64,000 bases of DNA from Amycolatopsis sp. MtRt-6 (GTDB lineage Bacteria; Actinomycetota; Actinomycetes; Mycobacteriales; Pseudonocardiaceae). The stretch is from NCBI RefSeq assembly GCF_017308975.1, contig NZ_JADWPD010000014.1, positions 62,001 to 126,000 on the forward strand. Direction: 5' to 3'. The translations under genes and the position numbers were made by a program. Below are positions 10,188-18,698 of this stretch, piece after piece. The notes under the pieces are model-generated. The model searched no databases. It saw only the letters and a list, made by a program, of their open reading frames with translations, and was not told the DNA's origin. Every line of letters starts with the position of its first letter. Positions within the stretch are counted from its first letter, which is position 1.

Positions 10188-11951
10188 ATGACACCTCCCG
10201 AGGACCTCGCCTGGCGCCGGCTCGACCCGACTCTGCCGACCCCGTGGAGCGGCGACGTCGCTCCGGACAACGCCCTGCCCGAGTACCCGCGGCCCCAGCT
10301 GACCCGCCCGCGCTGGCTGAACCTCAACGGCGTCTGGGAGTACGCGGGCTGGCCGTCGTCGCCGGACGAACCACGGCCGTCGGGTTACGCCGAGCGCATC
10401 CTGGTCCCGTTCCCGCCCGAATCGGCGTTGTCGGGAATTCGACGACGCGACGAAGTCCTCTGGTACCGGCGCCTGGTCGAAATTCCGCCGGACTGGCGTG
10501 ACCAGCGGATCTTGCTGCACTTCGGCGCGGTCGACCAGACGGCGAAGGTCTGGGTCAACAACCAGCTCGTCGCCACCCACGAAGGCGGCTACACGGCGTT
10601 CAGCGCGGACATCACCGACGTCCTGCGCGCCTCGGGACCGCAGGAGCTGACGGTCCGCGCCGAAGACCGCACCGACATCGAGCCCTTTCCGGTCGGGAAG
10701 CAGCGCAACGCGCCCGGCGGGATCTGCTACACGCCGTCGTCGGGAATCTGGCAAACGGTGTGGCTGGAGCCGGTCCCCGAGACCCGGATCGAGCGGCTGG
10801 ACCTGACCCCGGACTTGACCGGTGTGACGGTGTTCCCGCAGGTCACCGGCGGCGCCGAGGTCGTTGTCGTCATTTCGGCAAATGGCACCGAGGTGGCGCG
10901 GGCGTCGGGTCCGGCCGGCGCCGCGGTGCGCGTGGACGTTCCCTCGCCGCGCCTCTGGACGCCCGACGACCCGCACCTCTACTCGCTGTGCGTCCAGCTG
11001 CTCGACGACCGTGGTGTGATTTCGGACGAGGTCGGCAGCTACGCCGGCCTCCGGACGATCGGCCTGGTCCCGGACCGGCAAGGACGCCCGCGGATCGCGC
11101 TCAACGGCCGTGTCACTTTTCTGCACGGCCCGCTCGACCAGGGCTACTGGCCGGACGGCATCTCGACCGCGCCCACCGACGACGCCCTGCGGTTCGATCT
11201 CGAGAAGACGAAGGAGCTGGGCTTCAACTTCGTCCGCAAGCACGTCAAGGTCGAGCCGGCCCGCTGGTACTACTGGGCCGACACGCTGGGCTTGGTCGTC
11301 TGGCAGGACATGCCGTCGCTGACCGTGTCGTTCGACGGCCCGCCGGGGATCGCGCCGGACCCCGTCCCGCGGGCACGCGAGCGCTTCGAGGCGGAGCTGG
11401 CCGAACTGGTGACCCAGCTGCGCGCGGTGCCGTCGATCGTCGGCTGGGTCCCGTTCAACGAGGGCTGGGGCGAGTTCGACACGGCCCGTGTCGCGGAACT
11501 GGTCAAAACCCTCGACCCGGCCCGGCTGGTGATCGCGAACAGCGGCGTCAACTGCTGCTTCTCGCGGCCGGACAGCGGCGCGGGCGACGTCTACGACGAC
11601 CACACGTACGTGGGTCCGGGCGCCCCGTCGGTGCGCGACGGCCGCGCGATCGTCGACGGCGAGTACGGCGGTCTTGGTCTGGTTTTGGACGACCACCGCT
11701 GGCCCGGCCCGCCGAACGCGTACGAGATGACGCCGACGCGGGAGCGGCTCACCGAGCGCTACGCCGAGGTGAGCGCCGCCCTCGAGCGGGTCGTGGCGGA
11801 GCGCGGTTTGTCCGGGGCCGTCTACACCCAGACGACGGATGTCGAAAACGAGGTCAACGGGCTACTGACTTACGACCGTCGCGTGGTCAAGGTGGATCCG
11901 GCAGTGGTCGCGAAGTGCGTGCGTGCGGTGATCGAAATGGGCTCGTCCTGA
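10188..11951 (+). CDS. Glycoside hydrolase family 2 protein, cytoplasmic
   Basis: A 587-aa protein with the GH2 domain order: a jelly-roll sugar-binding domain (residues 40-170; FGAVDQTAKVWVNNQLVATH), an immunoglobulin-like domain (about 190-285), then a TIM barrel with the acid/base signature PFNEGWGEFD near residue 422. It lacks a signal peptide, so it should act on imported or internal glycosides. Substrate (galactoside, glucuronide or mannoside) is not decided by the motifs. It is divergent from the GT4 gene and sits between members of a polysaccharide gene trio, which may be functional or only insertional. TCACATGTGA at 10132-10141 in its upstream gap could be a regulator site. Confidence 0.85.
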   Translation: MTPPEDLAWRRLDPTLPTPWSGDVAPDNALPEYPRPQLTRPRWLNLNGVWEYAGWPSSPDEPRPSGYAERILVPFPPESALSGIRRRDEVLWYRRLVEIPPDWRDQRILLHFGAVDQTAKVWVNNQLVATHEGGYTAFSADITDVLRASGPQELTVRAEDRTDIEPFPVGKQRNAPGGICYTPSSGIWQTVWLEPVPETRIERLDLTPDLTGVTVFPQVTGGAEVVVVISANGTEVARASGPAGAAVRVDVPSPRLWTPDDPHLYSLCVQLLDDRGVISDEVGSYAGLRTIGLVPDRQGRPRIALNGRVTFLHGPLDQGYWPDGISTAPTDDALRFDLEKTKELGFNFVRKHVKVEPARWYYWADTLGLVVWQDMPSLTVSFDGPPGIAPDPVPRARERFEAELAELVTQLRAVPSIVGWVPFNEGWGEFDTARVAELVKTLDPARLVIANSGVNCCFSRPDSGAGDVYDDHTYVGPGAPSVRDGRAIVDGEYGGLGLVLDDHRWPGPPNAYEMTPTRERLTERYAEVSAALERVVAERGLSGAVYTQTTDVENEVNGLLTYDRRVVKVDPAVVAKCVRAVIEMGSS

Positions 11952-12015
11952 TTTCGGCTGTTCCGCGAAATGCGTGAAGGTGCCGGGGCGGCGGCCGCCC
12001 CGGCACGGTCGGGAC

Positions 12016-12234
12016 CTACAGGTGCAACCAGAGGTGAAGACCCAGGATGTGGATGTGCCCGTGGTGGTGGTGATGGTGGTGGTGGCCCACACATACCAGC
12101 AGGCAGTGGCGAGCCTGGACGTCCGCCCCGTATCGCGGCGCGGCCGACGCCGTGCCCGCCGCGGGGCCGGCCAGGAGCAGTCCGAGTGCCACGGGGAACG
12201 CGGCCAGCGCGGCCCGGTGTCTGGTTGTGCTCAT
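12016..12234 (-). CDS. Secreted histidine-rich mini-protein
   Basis: A 72-aa protein. Residues 1-32 form a classical signal peptide (basic MSTTRHR, hydrophobic LAAFPVALGLLLAG, cleavage near ASA-AP). The mature part of about 40 residues holds RHCLLVC followed by eight consecutive histidines and then alternating histidines (GHIHILGLHLWLHL). GAAGGG lies 7 nt before the ATG, which supports translation. The cysteine pair and histidine run suggest metal binding outside the cell, but I know no named family for it. It is downstream of gpx on the same strand, 218 nt away. Confidence 0.65.
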   Translation of the reverse strand: MSTTRHRAALAAFPVALGLLLAGPAAGTASAAPRYGADVQARHCLLVCVGHHHHHHHHGHIHILGLHLWLHL

Positions 12235-12423
12235 CGGTGATCCCTTCTCGCCCGAGACGGCGCCGGAATGGCGCCGGGAGAATTATTCGGGGCGATCCGG
12301 GGAAAACGACAGGCTGGTCACCCGCAATTCGACCGTCCGGCTCACGACAATCATTTTCGGTTGCGTTTGCGTGATACCTGAACGGCCGCTGATTTCCACC
12401 GATCCGGTGAATTCCGGCGACGA

Positions 12424-12445
12424 GCGGGGGACTGGTGTCCCCCGC
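12424..12445 (-). terminator. Hairpin after gpx
   Basis: Inverted repeat GCGGGGGAC (12424-12432) and GTCCCCCGC (12437-12445) with a 4-nt loop, 7 nt beyond the glutathione peroxidase stop on the minus strand. It separates gpx from the histidine-rich gene. Confidence 0.6.
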
Positions 12446-12452
12446 CGTGCTG

Positions 12453-12941
12453 TCACGCGGGCAGTGCGGCTTCGATGGCCTTGACGACCGTCTCGTCCTC
12501 GGGCTCGGTGCGCGGCCGGAACCGTGCCAGGACCTCGCCGTCGGCGCCGATCAGGAACTTCTCGAAGTTCCACTGGACGTCGCCCGCCATGCCCTCGGCG
12601 TCGGCGGTCTCGGTCAGCTCGGCGTAGAGCGGGTGCCGGTCTTCGCCGTTGACGTCGATCTTCTCGAACAGCGGGAACGTGACGCCGTAGGTCGTCGAGC
12701 AGAACGTCTGGATCTCCTCCGCGCTGCCCGGTTCCTGACCGGCGAACTGGTTGCACGGGAACCCGACGACGGAGAAACCCCGCGCGCCGAAGCGTTCCTG
12801 AAGCCGCTCGAGACCGGAGTACTGCGGGGTCAGGCCGCACTTCGACGCCACGTTGACCACGAGCAGCGCCTTGCCGGCGAACTCGCCCAGCGAGCTGTCC
12901 CGCCCATCGAGGGTCTTGAGCGGAATTTCGTGGATTCCCAT
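12453..12941 (-). CDS. Glutathione peroxidase family, probably thioredoxin-dependent
   Basis: A 162-aa peroxidase reducing hydrogen peroxide or lipid hydroperoxides. The catalytic site VNVASKCG has cysteine (C35) in place of selenocysteine. FPCNQFAGQEPG follows (C63), then C81 in the position of the resolving cysteine, and WNFEKFLI near the C-terminus. Non-selenium members with that resolving cysteine usually take electrons from thioredoxin (or mycoredoxin in actinobacteria). Start MGIHEIPLKTLDG follows GAAAGGGA. It begins 15 nt after the GH57 stop on the same strand and is probably co-transcribed. Confidence 0.93.
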   Translation of the reverse strand: MGIHEIPLKTLDGRDSSLGEFAGKALLVVNVASKCGLTPQYSGLERLQERFGARGFSVVGFPCNQFAGQEPGSAEEIQTFCSTTYGVTFPLFEKIDVNGEDRHPLYAELTETADAEGMAGDVQWNFEKFLIGADGEVLARFRPRTEPEDETVVKAIEAALPA

Positions 12942-12955
12942 CGGGTGAGTCCCTT

Positions 12956-14461
12956 TCAGTCGTGCTTCAGCGCTCGGGCGTCGAGGTGCCCGAACGGTCC
13001 GTCGTCGGCCCGGTAAGCGGCGGCGAGCTCCTCGGCCCGCGCGCGATCGCCGCGGCGCAGCAGTCCGGCGAGCGCGTCGAAGCGCTCGGTGTGGACCGCC
13101 GCGCGACGACGGGCGTAGTCCGCGGCCGAGTTCTTGGTGACCATGAACGCCCAGTCGCTTTCCAGCGCCAGCATGGCCTCGGCGACGGCCTGGTCGGCGA
13201 CGACGTCCCGAGCCGTCCGGTCCAGGCCCCGGACCAGGTCGAGCAGCCGGTCCTGCAACGCCGCGTTGGCGGCCACCATGTCCTTGACCTGCTCGCCGTC
13301 CCAGACGCGCCAGTCCTTGCCCGACCCCCACGACGAGGAAGGCAGGTCGATCGGCGCGCCGACGTGCCCCGCTTCCATCGCGCCCCGCAGGGTCGTCACC
13401 CGCACGCCGGCCTCGGGAAGCGCGCGCAGCACGCCTTCCAGCCACGCCGGTCCTTCGTGCCACCAGTGCCCGAACAGCTCCGTGTCGTACGCGGCGACCA
13501 CGAGCGCCTCACGCCCGTGTTGCCGCTTCAGCGACCGCAGCCGCGTCACGACGGTCTCGACGAAGTCCTTGACGTGCGTTCCCAGCACGTCGGCGGCGAG
13601 CGCCGGGTCGTAGGGCGCCTTGTCCTGCGGCTCGACCGTCTTGCCGGTGACCCGCGCCGCCTTGAGCCCGACCTCGTGCTGCCAGGTGTGGAAGTCGCGG
13701 TAGGCGGCGTGACCGGGGTAGCCGGCCTTCGGCGACCAGACGCGGTAGGTGACCTCGAGGTCCCGGCCGAACGCGAGGACGTCGGTGTCGCCGACCGGCC
13801 GCGCCGCCCAGGTCTCGCCACGCAGCGACGGGCCGTCGACCAGGAACCGCCGCACGCCCGCGGCGGCGTAGTCGTTTTCCATACCAGGCGCGTAGCCGCA
13901 CTCGGGCGCCCAGATTCCCTCGGGCCGCGTCCCGAGCCGCAGGGCCGTGTCGGCGAGCCCGGCGTTCAGCGCGAACTCCCGCACCCGCGGGTCGAGCAGC
14001 GGCTGGAACGGGTGGGCCAGCGGGCCGCCGAGCAGCTCGATGGTCGCATTGTCGACCAAGGACCGGAGGACGGGGGAGAAGCCGTGCCGCCAGCGCGTCC
14101 CGAGCTCTTCGGCCGCGCGGACGGCGGTCCGGTGTTCGGCCGCGGCGAGCTCGCGCAGCAGCGGGTCGCCGCGCCACAGCGTCGCCGCGTGCTGGGCGCG
14201 CAGCTGCCAGTGGCCGAGCCAGTCGTGGAACGCGCGGATGCTGTACGGGTCGTCGAGCTGCGCGGCCAGCACCGGCGTGACACCCAGCGTCAGCACGTCC
14301 TGGCGGCCCTCGTCGGCGAAGCGCTCCAGGAGCTCGACCATCGGCAGGTAGGAGTGCGCCCACGCCTGGTAGAGCCACTCCTCGCCGACCGGCCAGCTCC
14401 CGTGGTGCGGCAGCCACGGCAGGTGGCTGTGCACGACGAGGCAGAAGGTGCCCTCGCTCAT
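12956..14461 (-). CDS. GH57/DUF1957 alpha-glucan branching enzyme (Rv3031-like)
   Basis: A 501-aa protein. The GH57 catalytic barrel opens with FCLVVHSHLPWL. The nucleophile glutamate is in WAPECGYAPG (about residue 200) and the acid aspartate in AAYDTELFGHWW (about residue 330). A helical DUF1957 domain completes the C-terminus (AMLALESDWAFMVTKNSAAD). This is the layout of mycobacterial Rv3031, a 1,4-alpha-glucan branching enzyme of methylglucose lipopolysaccharide synthesis. Its ATG overlaps the stop of the upstream methyltransferase by 4 nt, so the two are translationally coupled. Confidence 0.9.
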   Translation of the reverse strand: MSEGTFCLVVHSHLPWLPHHGSWPVGEEWLYQAWAHSYLPMVELLERFADEGRQDVLTLGVTPVLAAQLDDPYSIRAFHDWLGHWQLRAQHAATLWRGDPLLRELAAAEHRTAVRAAEELGTRWRHGFSPVLRSLVDNATIELLGGPLAHPFQPLLDPRVREFALNAGLADTALRLGTRPEGIWAPECGYAPGMENDYAAAGVRRFLVDGPSLRGETWAARPVGDTDVLAFGRDLEVTYRVWSPKAGYPGHAAYRDFHTWQHEVGLKAARVTGKTVEPQDKAPYDPALAADVLGTHVKDFVETVVTRLRSLKRQHGREALVVAAYDTELFGHWWHEGPAWLEGVLRALPEAGVRVTTLRGAMEAGHVGAPIDLPSSSWGSGKDWRVWDGEQVKDMVAANAALQDRLLDLVRGLDRTARDVVADQAVAEAMLALESDWAFMVTKNSAADYARRRAAVHTERFDALAGLLRRGDRARAEELAAAYRADDGPFGHLDARALKHD

Positions 14462-15264
14462 CGGCGCACCGCCACGGCGATCAGGTCGAGGCTCGCGTCG
14501 AGGTCGTCGCCGTGGATGTCGAACCCGGTGGCCTCGATCGCGGCGACGTCGGCGAGCAGGGCCTCCGGCCACTCGGCCTGCCCCGGCAGCTTGCCCATGA
14601 CCACGTCGAGCTGGGCGTCGATGATCGAGCCGCCGTAGCGTTCGTCGAGGGCGCGCACGGCCTCGCCGTGGTGCAGCCCGTGCAGCGTCTCGACTTCGAA
14701 GCCGGCGTCGGTGAGCAGCCCGGCCAGCTCCGACGGCGCCAGCTCGCGGGTGTGGAACGGGTTCAGCGGCGTGTCGCTGTCCGGGGTGAAGGTCAGCCGG
14801 TTCGGCGTCGTGACCAGCAGTTTGCCGTTTTCCGGCAACACCCGCCGGCACTCGGCGAGGAACCCGGCCTGGTCCCACAGGTGCTCGATGACCTGGAAGT
14901 TGGCCACGACGTCGACCGCGCAGTCCCGCAGCGGCAGGAAGGCCAGGTTCGCCCGCGCGACGGCGGCCTCGGGGTAGCGGCGGGCGACGTGCTCGGTGGT
15001 CGGGACGTCGTAGTCCAGCGCGAGCACCCGGCGGGCCGTCGTCGCGAGGAGGCTCGCGCCGTAGCCCTCGCCGCAGCCGGCTTCGAGCACCGTCGCGTCC
15101 ACGCAGTGGGGGAGCAGGGCGGCGTACGCGGCTTCGTGGCGGCGGAACCAGTAGTTTTCCTCGGCGATGCCGGGGACGGTCCGCTCGCCGGTCAGGTGCA
15201 GCGCCTCGGCCCGGGTGGCTGGGGTGGTCACCTCCGCGACCCTAGCGGGTGTCACGTCCGGCAC
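14458..15264 (-). CDS. SAM-dependent methyltransferase (Rv3030-like)
   Basis: A 268-aa class I methyltransferase with motif I VLEAGCGEGYGASLLA (about residue 60), ALDYD after beta-2 and FQVIEHLWDQAGFLAE. It matches Rv3030, the methyltransferase gene that precedes the GH57 and GT4 genes in the mycobacterial methylglucose lipopolysaccharide locus. The start is uncertain: GTG at 15264 is used, but another in-frame GTG at 15231 lies closer to the conserved sequence LTGERTVPG. It overlaps the GH57 gene by 4 nt and is divergent from a small membrane protein gene 20 nt away. Confidence 0.85.
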   Translation of the reverse strand: MPDVTPARVAEVTTPATRAEALHLTGERTVPGIAEENYWFRRHEAAYAALLPHCVDATVLEAGCGEGYGASLLATTARRVLALDYDVPTTEHVARRYPEAAVARANLAFLPLRDCAVDVVANFQVIEHLWDQAGFLAECRRVLPENGKLLVTTPNRLTFTPDSDTPLNPFHTRELAPSELAGLLTDAGFEVETLHGLHHGEAVRALDERYGGSIIDAQLDVVMGKLPGQAEWPEALLADVAAIEATGFDIHGDDLDASLDLIAVAVRR

Positions 15265-15284
15265 CGCCGTCTCGTTCCGTGGTC

Positions 15285-15710
15285 ATGCAACGAACCATCA
15301 CCCGCGTACTGCTCGTCGTCTTCGGCCTGGTCGAGGCGGTGGTCGGAATCTGGCCACTGGTGTCGCCGACCGGGTTCTACCAGGACTTTCCCGGCTTCCG
15401 CACCGGCTGGGTGTCGATGGACGGACCGTTCAACGAGCACCTCCTGCGCGACTTCGGCGGCCTCAACCTGGGCCTCGCGGCGCTGCTGATCGGGGCCGCC
15501 GTGATCGGCACCACAGCGGTCGCGCGGCTCGCGGCCGTCTCGGCGCTGCTGTTCGGCGTCCCGCACTTCCTCTACCACCTCGGCCACGTCGCGCACTTCG
15601 AGCGGATCGACCAGGTGCTCGTCATCGGGACGACCGGGCTCGGGGTACTGCTGCCGCTGGTGGTCCTGCTGCTCCCGGCGCGGCGGGTCAGCCCACCGGC
15701 GACACCGTGA
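15285..15710 (+). CDS. Four-helix membrane protein, function unknown
   Basis: A 141-aa hydrophobic protein with about four transmembrane segments (residues 5-27, 58-78, 80-100, 112-132). The first loop contains FYQDFPGFRTGWVSMDGPFN and LRDFGGLNLGLA, a pattern common in small actinobacterial DoxX-like/DUF4345-type proteins. No catalytic residues can be named. It starts 20 nt from the divergent methyltransferase start and its 3' end overlaps the convergent DegV gene by 23 nt. Confidence 0.7.
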   Translation: MQRTITRVLLVVFGLVEAVVGIWPLVSPTGFYQDFPGFRTGWVSMDGPFNEHLLRDFGGLNLGLAALLIGAAVIGTTAVARLAAVSALLFGVPHFLYHLGHVAHFERIDQVLVIGTTGLGVLLPLVVLLLPARRVSPPATP

Positions 15711-16533
15711 TGCCGAGCGCGCCGGGGCCGAGGTGCGCGCCGATGACCGTGCTCGCCTCGACGACCATGCTTTCGGCCATCGCCGGCACCCGGCGCTCGA
15801 TCTGCCTGCCGATCTCCAGCTCGTGGTCGCTGGCCCCGAAGCGGGTCACGGCGATGTCGGCGCGGAAGCCGCCGGACTTCTTGACCGCGAGATCGACCAT
15901 CTTCGCCAGCGCACGGCGTGTGCCGGGGACGCGGGCGAGCGGCGCGACCTCGCCGTCCTTGACCGTGAGCAGCGGCTTGATCGAGAACGCGGTGCCGAGC
16001 ATGGCCTGCGCGGCGCCGATCCGGCCGCCACGGCGGAGGTACTCGAGGGTGTCGACGTAGATGAACTCGGTGCTCGTGGTGCACCGGCGTTCGGCGGCTT
16101 CGATGACGCGGCCGGCGTCCGCGCCGGCCGCCGCGGCCCGTGCGGCGGACACGGCGGCGAAGCCGAGGCTCATGCCGGTGGTCCGGCTGTCCAGGACGTG
16201 CACCGGGATGCGGATCTGCTGGGCGGCCTCCCGGGCCGCGCGGACCGTGTCGGACATGCGGCCGGAGATGTGGATGCTGACGATGGCGGTCGCGCCGGCG
16301 GCGGCCGCCTCCTGGTAGGTCCAGAAGAACGCCCCCGGATCCGGGGGCGCGGTGGTGATCGTCTGCCCGGCTCTCATGGCGTCGAGCACCTCGCCGCGGT
16401 CGAAGCGGTTTTCGTCGTCGAAGTGACCACCCAGGTTCAGCTGGATCTGGACGACCCCGATGGCCCAGCGGGAGGCGACGAGGTCAGGCAGGCAAGAGCT
16501 CGAGTCGGTGATGACGGCGATGCGCGCGGGCAT
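15688..16533 (-). CDS. DegV family fatty-acid-binding protein
   Basis: A 281-aa cytoplasmic protein of the DegV (FakB-like) family, which bind a single fatty acid; in Firmicutes they present it to a fatty acid kinase. Family marks include AVITDSSSCLP at the N-terminus, TTAPPDPGAF, the helix SIHISGRMSDTVRAAREAA, and VDTLEYLRRGGRIGAAQAML. A FakA-like kinase is not seen nearby. No purine-rich ribosome site precedes the ATG, so it may be leaderless. Its 3' end overlaps the convergent membrane-protein gene. Confidence 0.92.
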   Translation of the reverse strand: MPARIAVITDSSSCLPDLVASRWAIGVVQIQLNLGGHFDDENRFDRGEVLDAMRAGQTITTAPPDPGAFFWTYQEAAAAGATAIVSIHISGRMSDTVRAAREAAQQIRIPVHVLDSRTTGMSLGFAAVSAARAAAAGADAGRVIEAAERRCTTSTEFIYVDTLEYLRRGGRIGAAQAMLGTAFSIKPLLTVKDGEVAPLARVPGTRRALAKMVDLAVKKSGGFRADIAVTRFGASDHELEIGRQIERRVPAMAESMVVEASTVIGAHLGPGALGITVSPVG

Positions 16534-16624
16534 GGTGGGGGAGGTTAATGCCTGACACCCACTGCGAGTAGGCCGTGGTTGGTCCGATCGGACGAACGGC
16601 AGTTCGGGTGGGGTAACCGGTCGA

Positions 16625-16723
16625 CTACCGGGACGATCGTCCCAGTAGATTGCTCATCCAGGTGAATGGCGTCACCTCGACGGGTACTCCAGGCGGAAAG
16701 CCCCTAATCTACCGGCCAGTAGA
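16625..16723. promoter_or_regulatory. Two related palindromes upstream of etfB
   Basis: The 243-nt gap between DegV and etfB holds CTAC-CGGGACGATCGTCCCA-GTAG (16625-16648, palindromic except one pair) and TCTACCGGCCAGTAGA (16708-16723). Both share the half-sites CTAC and GTAG flanking a GC-rich centre. The second overlaps a possible -10 (TAATCT, 16705-16710). They look like binding sites for one dimeric regulator of etfBA, perhaps a TetR-type fatty-acid regulator; I do not recognise the motif. Confidence 0.45.
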
Positions 16724-16776
16724 GCACTGTCCCGTGGTCGACCGCGGGCCACGAACCGGGAGGTCGAAGCAGACCC

Positions 16777-17562
16777 ATGACCAACATCGTCGTCCTGGTC
16801 AAGCAGGTACCGGACACCTACTCGGAGCGGAAGCTCAACGGGTCCGACCACACCCTTGACCGCGAATCCGCCGACGCCGTGCTCGACGAGATCAACGAGA
16901 AGGCCGTCGAAGAGGCGCTGAAGATCAAGGAAGCCGGCGAGGGCGAGGTCACCGTGATCTCGGTGGGCCCGGACCGCGCGACCGACGCCATCCGCAAGGC
17001 GCTGTCGATGGGCGCCGACAAGGCCATCCACGTCTCCGACGAGGCGCTCCACGGCTCCGACGCGATCGCCACCGCCAAGGTGCTCGCCGCCGCGATCGGC
17101 AAGGTCGAGGGCTTCGACCTGGTCATCGCCGGCAACGAGTCGTCCGACGGCCGCGGTGGCGCCATCCCGGCGATCCTCGCCGAGCTGCTCGGCCTGCCGC
17201 AGGTGACCTACGTGCGTGAGCTGACCGTCGACGGTTCGACGATCAAGGCCACCCGCGAGACCGAGGACGGCCTGACCCACCTCGAGGCGAGCCTTCCCGC
17301 GATCGTGAGCGTCGGCGAGAAGATCAACGAGCCGCGCTACCCGTCCTTCAAGGGCATCATGGCCGCGAAGAAGAAGCCGGTCGAGACGTTCACCATCGCC
17401 GACCTGGGCGTCGACGCGGGCGAGGTCGGTCTCGCCAACGCGTGGTCCCAGGTGACCGAGTCCGCGCCCAAGCCGCCGCGCACCGCCGGCGAAAAGGTCG
17501 AGGACGAGGGTGACGGCGGCACCAAGGTCGCCGAGTACCTGGTCGGCCAGAAGCTCATCTGA
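16777..17562 (+). CDS. etfB: Electron transfer flavoprotein, beta subunit
   Basis: A 261-aa ETF beta subunit that binds AMP and pairs with EtfA to carry electrons from acyl-CoA dehydrogenases to the respiratory chain. N-terminal NIVVLVKQVPDTYSERKLN and the AMP-binding signature region AGNESSDGRGGAIPAILAE are clear, as is the recognition-loop region LEASLPAIVSVGEKINEPRYP. GGGAGG precedes the ATG. etfA follows after 29 nt with its own GGAGGA. The pair corresponds to fixA/fixB (Rv3029c/Rv3028c) of M. tuberculosis. Confidence 0.97.
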   Translation: MTNIVVLVKQVPDTYSERKLNGSDHTLDRESADAVLDEINEKAVEEALKIKEAGEGEVTVISVGPDRATDAIRKALSMGADKAIHVSDEALHGSDAIATAKVLAAAIGKVEGFDLVIAGNESSDGRGGAIPAILAELLGLPQVTYVRELTVDGSTIKATRETEDGLTHLEASLPAIVSVGEKINEPRYPSFKGIMAAKKKPVETFTIADLGVDAGEVGLANAWSQVTESAPKPPRTAGEKVEDEGDGGTKVAEYLVGQKLI

Positions 17563-17591
17563 CAACGGCTCTTCGAGGAGGAAGTAGAACC

Positions 17592-18551
17592 ATGGCTGAA
17601 GTACTCGTCCTCGTCGACCACGTCGACGGTGAGGTCAAGAAGGTCACGCTCGAGCTGCTGACCGCCGCCCGCGCGCTCGGTGAGCCGTCGGCCGTCGTCG
17701 TCGGCCCGACCGGGACCGCCGCGAAGGCGAAGCAGGCCTTGGCGTCGCACGGCGCCGCCAAGGTGTATGTCGCGGAAGGCGACGACGCCGCGAACTACCT
17801 GGTCACGCCGAAGGTGGACGTGCTCGCCGCGCTGGCGCAGCAGGCGTCCCCGGCCGCTGTGCTCGTCACCGCCAGCGGTGAGGGCAAGGAGGTCGCCGCC
17901 CGCCTGGCCGTGCGCCTGGGCTCCGGCCTGATCTACGACGCCGTGGGCGTCAACGGCGACGGCGTCATCGACCAGTCCATCTTCGGTGGCGCGTTCTCGG
18001 TGAAGTCCAAGTCCGCGAAGGGCGCGCCGGTCGTCTCCATCCGCCCGGGCGCGGTCGAGGCCGAGCCCGCCGAGGGCGCGGCGGCCGAAGAGACCGTCGA
18101 GCTCCCCGCCGTCGACGCGGCGAAGGCCACCAAGATCACCGGCGTCGAGCCGGTGACCGGTGGCGACCGGCCGGAGCTGACCGAGGCGTCGATCGTGGTC
18201 TCCGGTGGCCGCGGCGTCGGCTCGGCGGAGAAGTTCGACGTCGTCGAGAAGCTGGCCGACTCGCTCGGCGCGGCCGTCGGCGCGTCGCGTGCCGCCGTCG
18301 ACTCCGGCTACTACCCGGCGCAGTTCCAGGTGGGCCAGACCGGCAAGACGGTTTCGCCGCAGCTGTACATCGCGCTCGGCATCTCCGGCGCGATCCAGCA
18401 CCGCGCCGGCATGCAGACGTCGAAGACGATCATCGCCGTCAACAAGGACCCGGAGGCGCCGATCTTCGAGATCGCCGACTTCGGCATCGTCGGCGACCTG
18501 TTCAACGTCGCGCCGCAGCTGACCGAGGCGGTCGAGAAGCGCAAGGGCTGA
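17592..18551 (+). CDS. etfA: Electron transfer flavoprotein, alpha subunit
   Basis: A 319-aa ETF alpha subunit that holds the FAD. The N-terminal domain begins MAEVLVLVDHVDGEVKK. The C-terminal FAD domain carries VSGGRGVGSAEKFDVVEKLA, VGQTGKTVSPQLYIALGISG and AVNKDPEAPIFEIADFGIVG, the standard sequence blocks of the family. A GAGGAGG-type ribosome site precedes the ATG. It is co-transcribed with etfB and is followed by a strong terminator. Confidence 0.97.
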   Translation: MAEVLVLVDHVDGEVKKVTLELLTAARALGEPSAVVVGPTGTAAKAKQALASHGAAKVYVAEGDDAANYLVTPKVDVLAALAQQASPAAVLVTASGEGKEVAARLAVRLGSGLIYDAVGVNGDGVIDQSIFGGAFSVKSKSAKGAPVVSIRPGAVEAEPAEGAAAEETVELPAVDAAKATKITGVEPVTGGDRPELTEASIVVSGGRGVGSAEKFDVVEKLADSLGAAVGASRAAVDSGYYPAQFQVGQTGKTVSPQLYIALGISGAIQHRAGMQTSKTIIAVNKDPEAPIFEIADFGIVGDLFNVAPQLTEAVEKRKG

Positions 18552-18562
18552 TCTTCGCCCCA

Positions 18563-18598
18563 CGAAGGGCCTTCCGGGATGCCCCGGAAGGCCCTTCG
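18563..18598 (+). terminator. Terminator after etfA
   Basis: Perfect 16-bp inverted repeat (CGAAGGGCCTTCCGGG, 18563-18578; complement 18583-18598) with loop ATGC and a short downstream GTTTTC, 11 nt after the etfA stop. Confidence 0.85.
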
Positions 18599-18698
18599 CG
18601 CGTTTTCGGGACAGAGAACCCGCCATTAACTGAACGTGCATTTATCGGTCATCGGATGGCACTCTCCGCGGCTTCCTCCGCGCAGGTACACCTTGACC

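Noticed and set aside
11970..12374. Plus-strand open frames opposite the histidine-rich gene
   Set aside because: Their translation is Gly/Arg/Pro-rich low-complexity sequence without a start signal; the minus-strand frame has a signal peptide and ribosome site.
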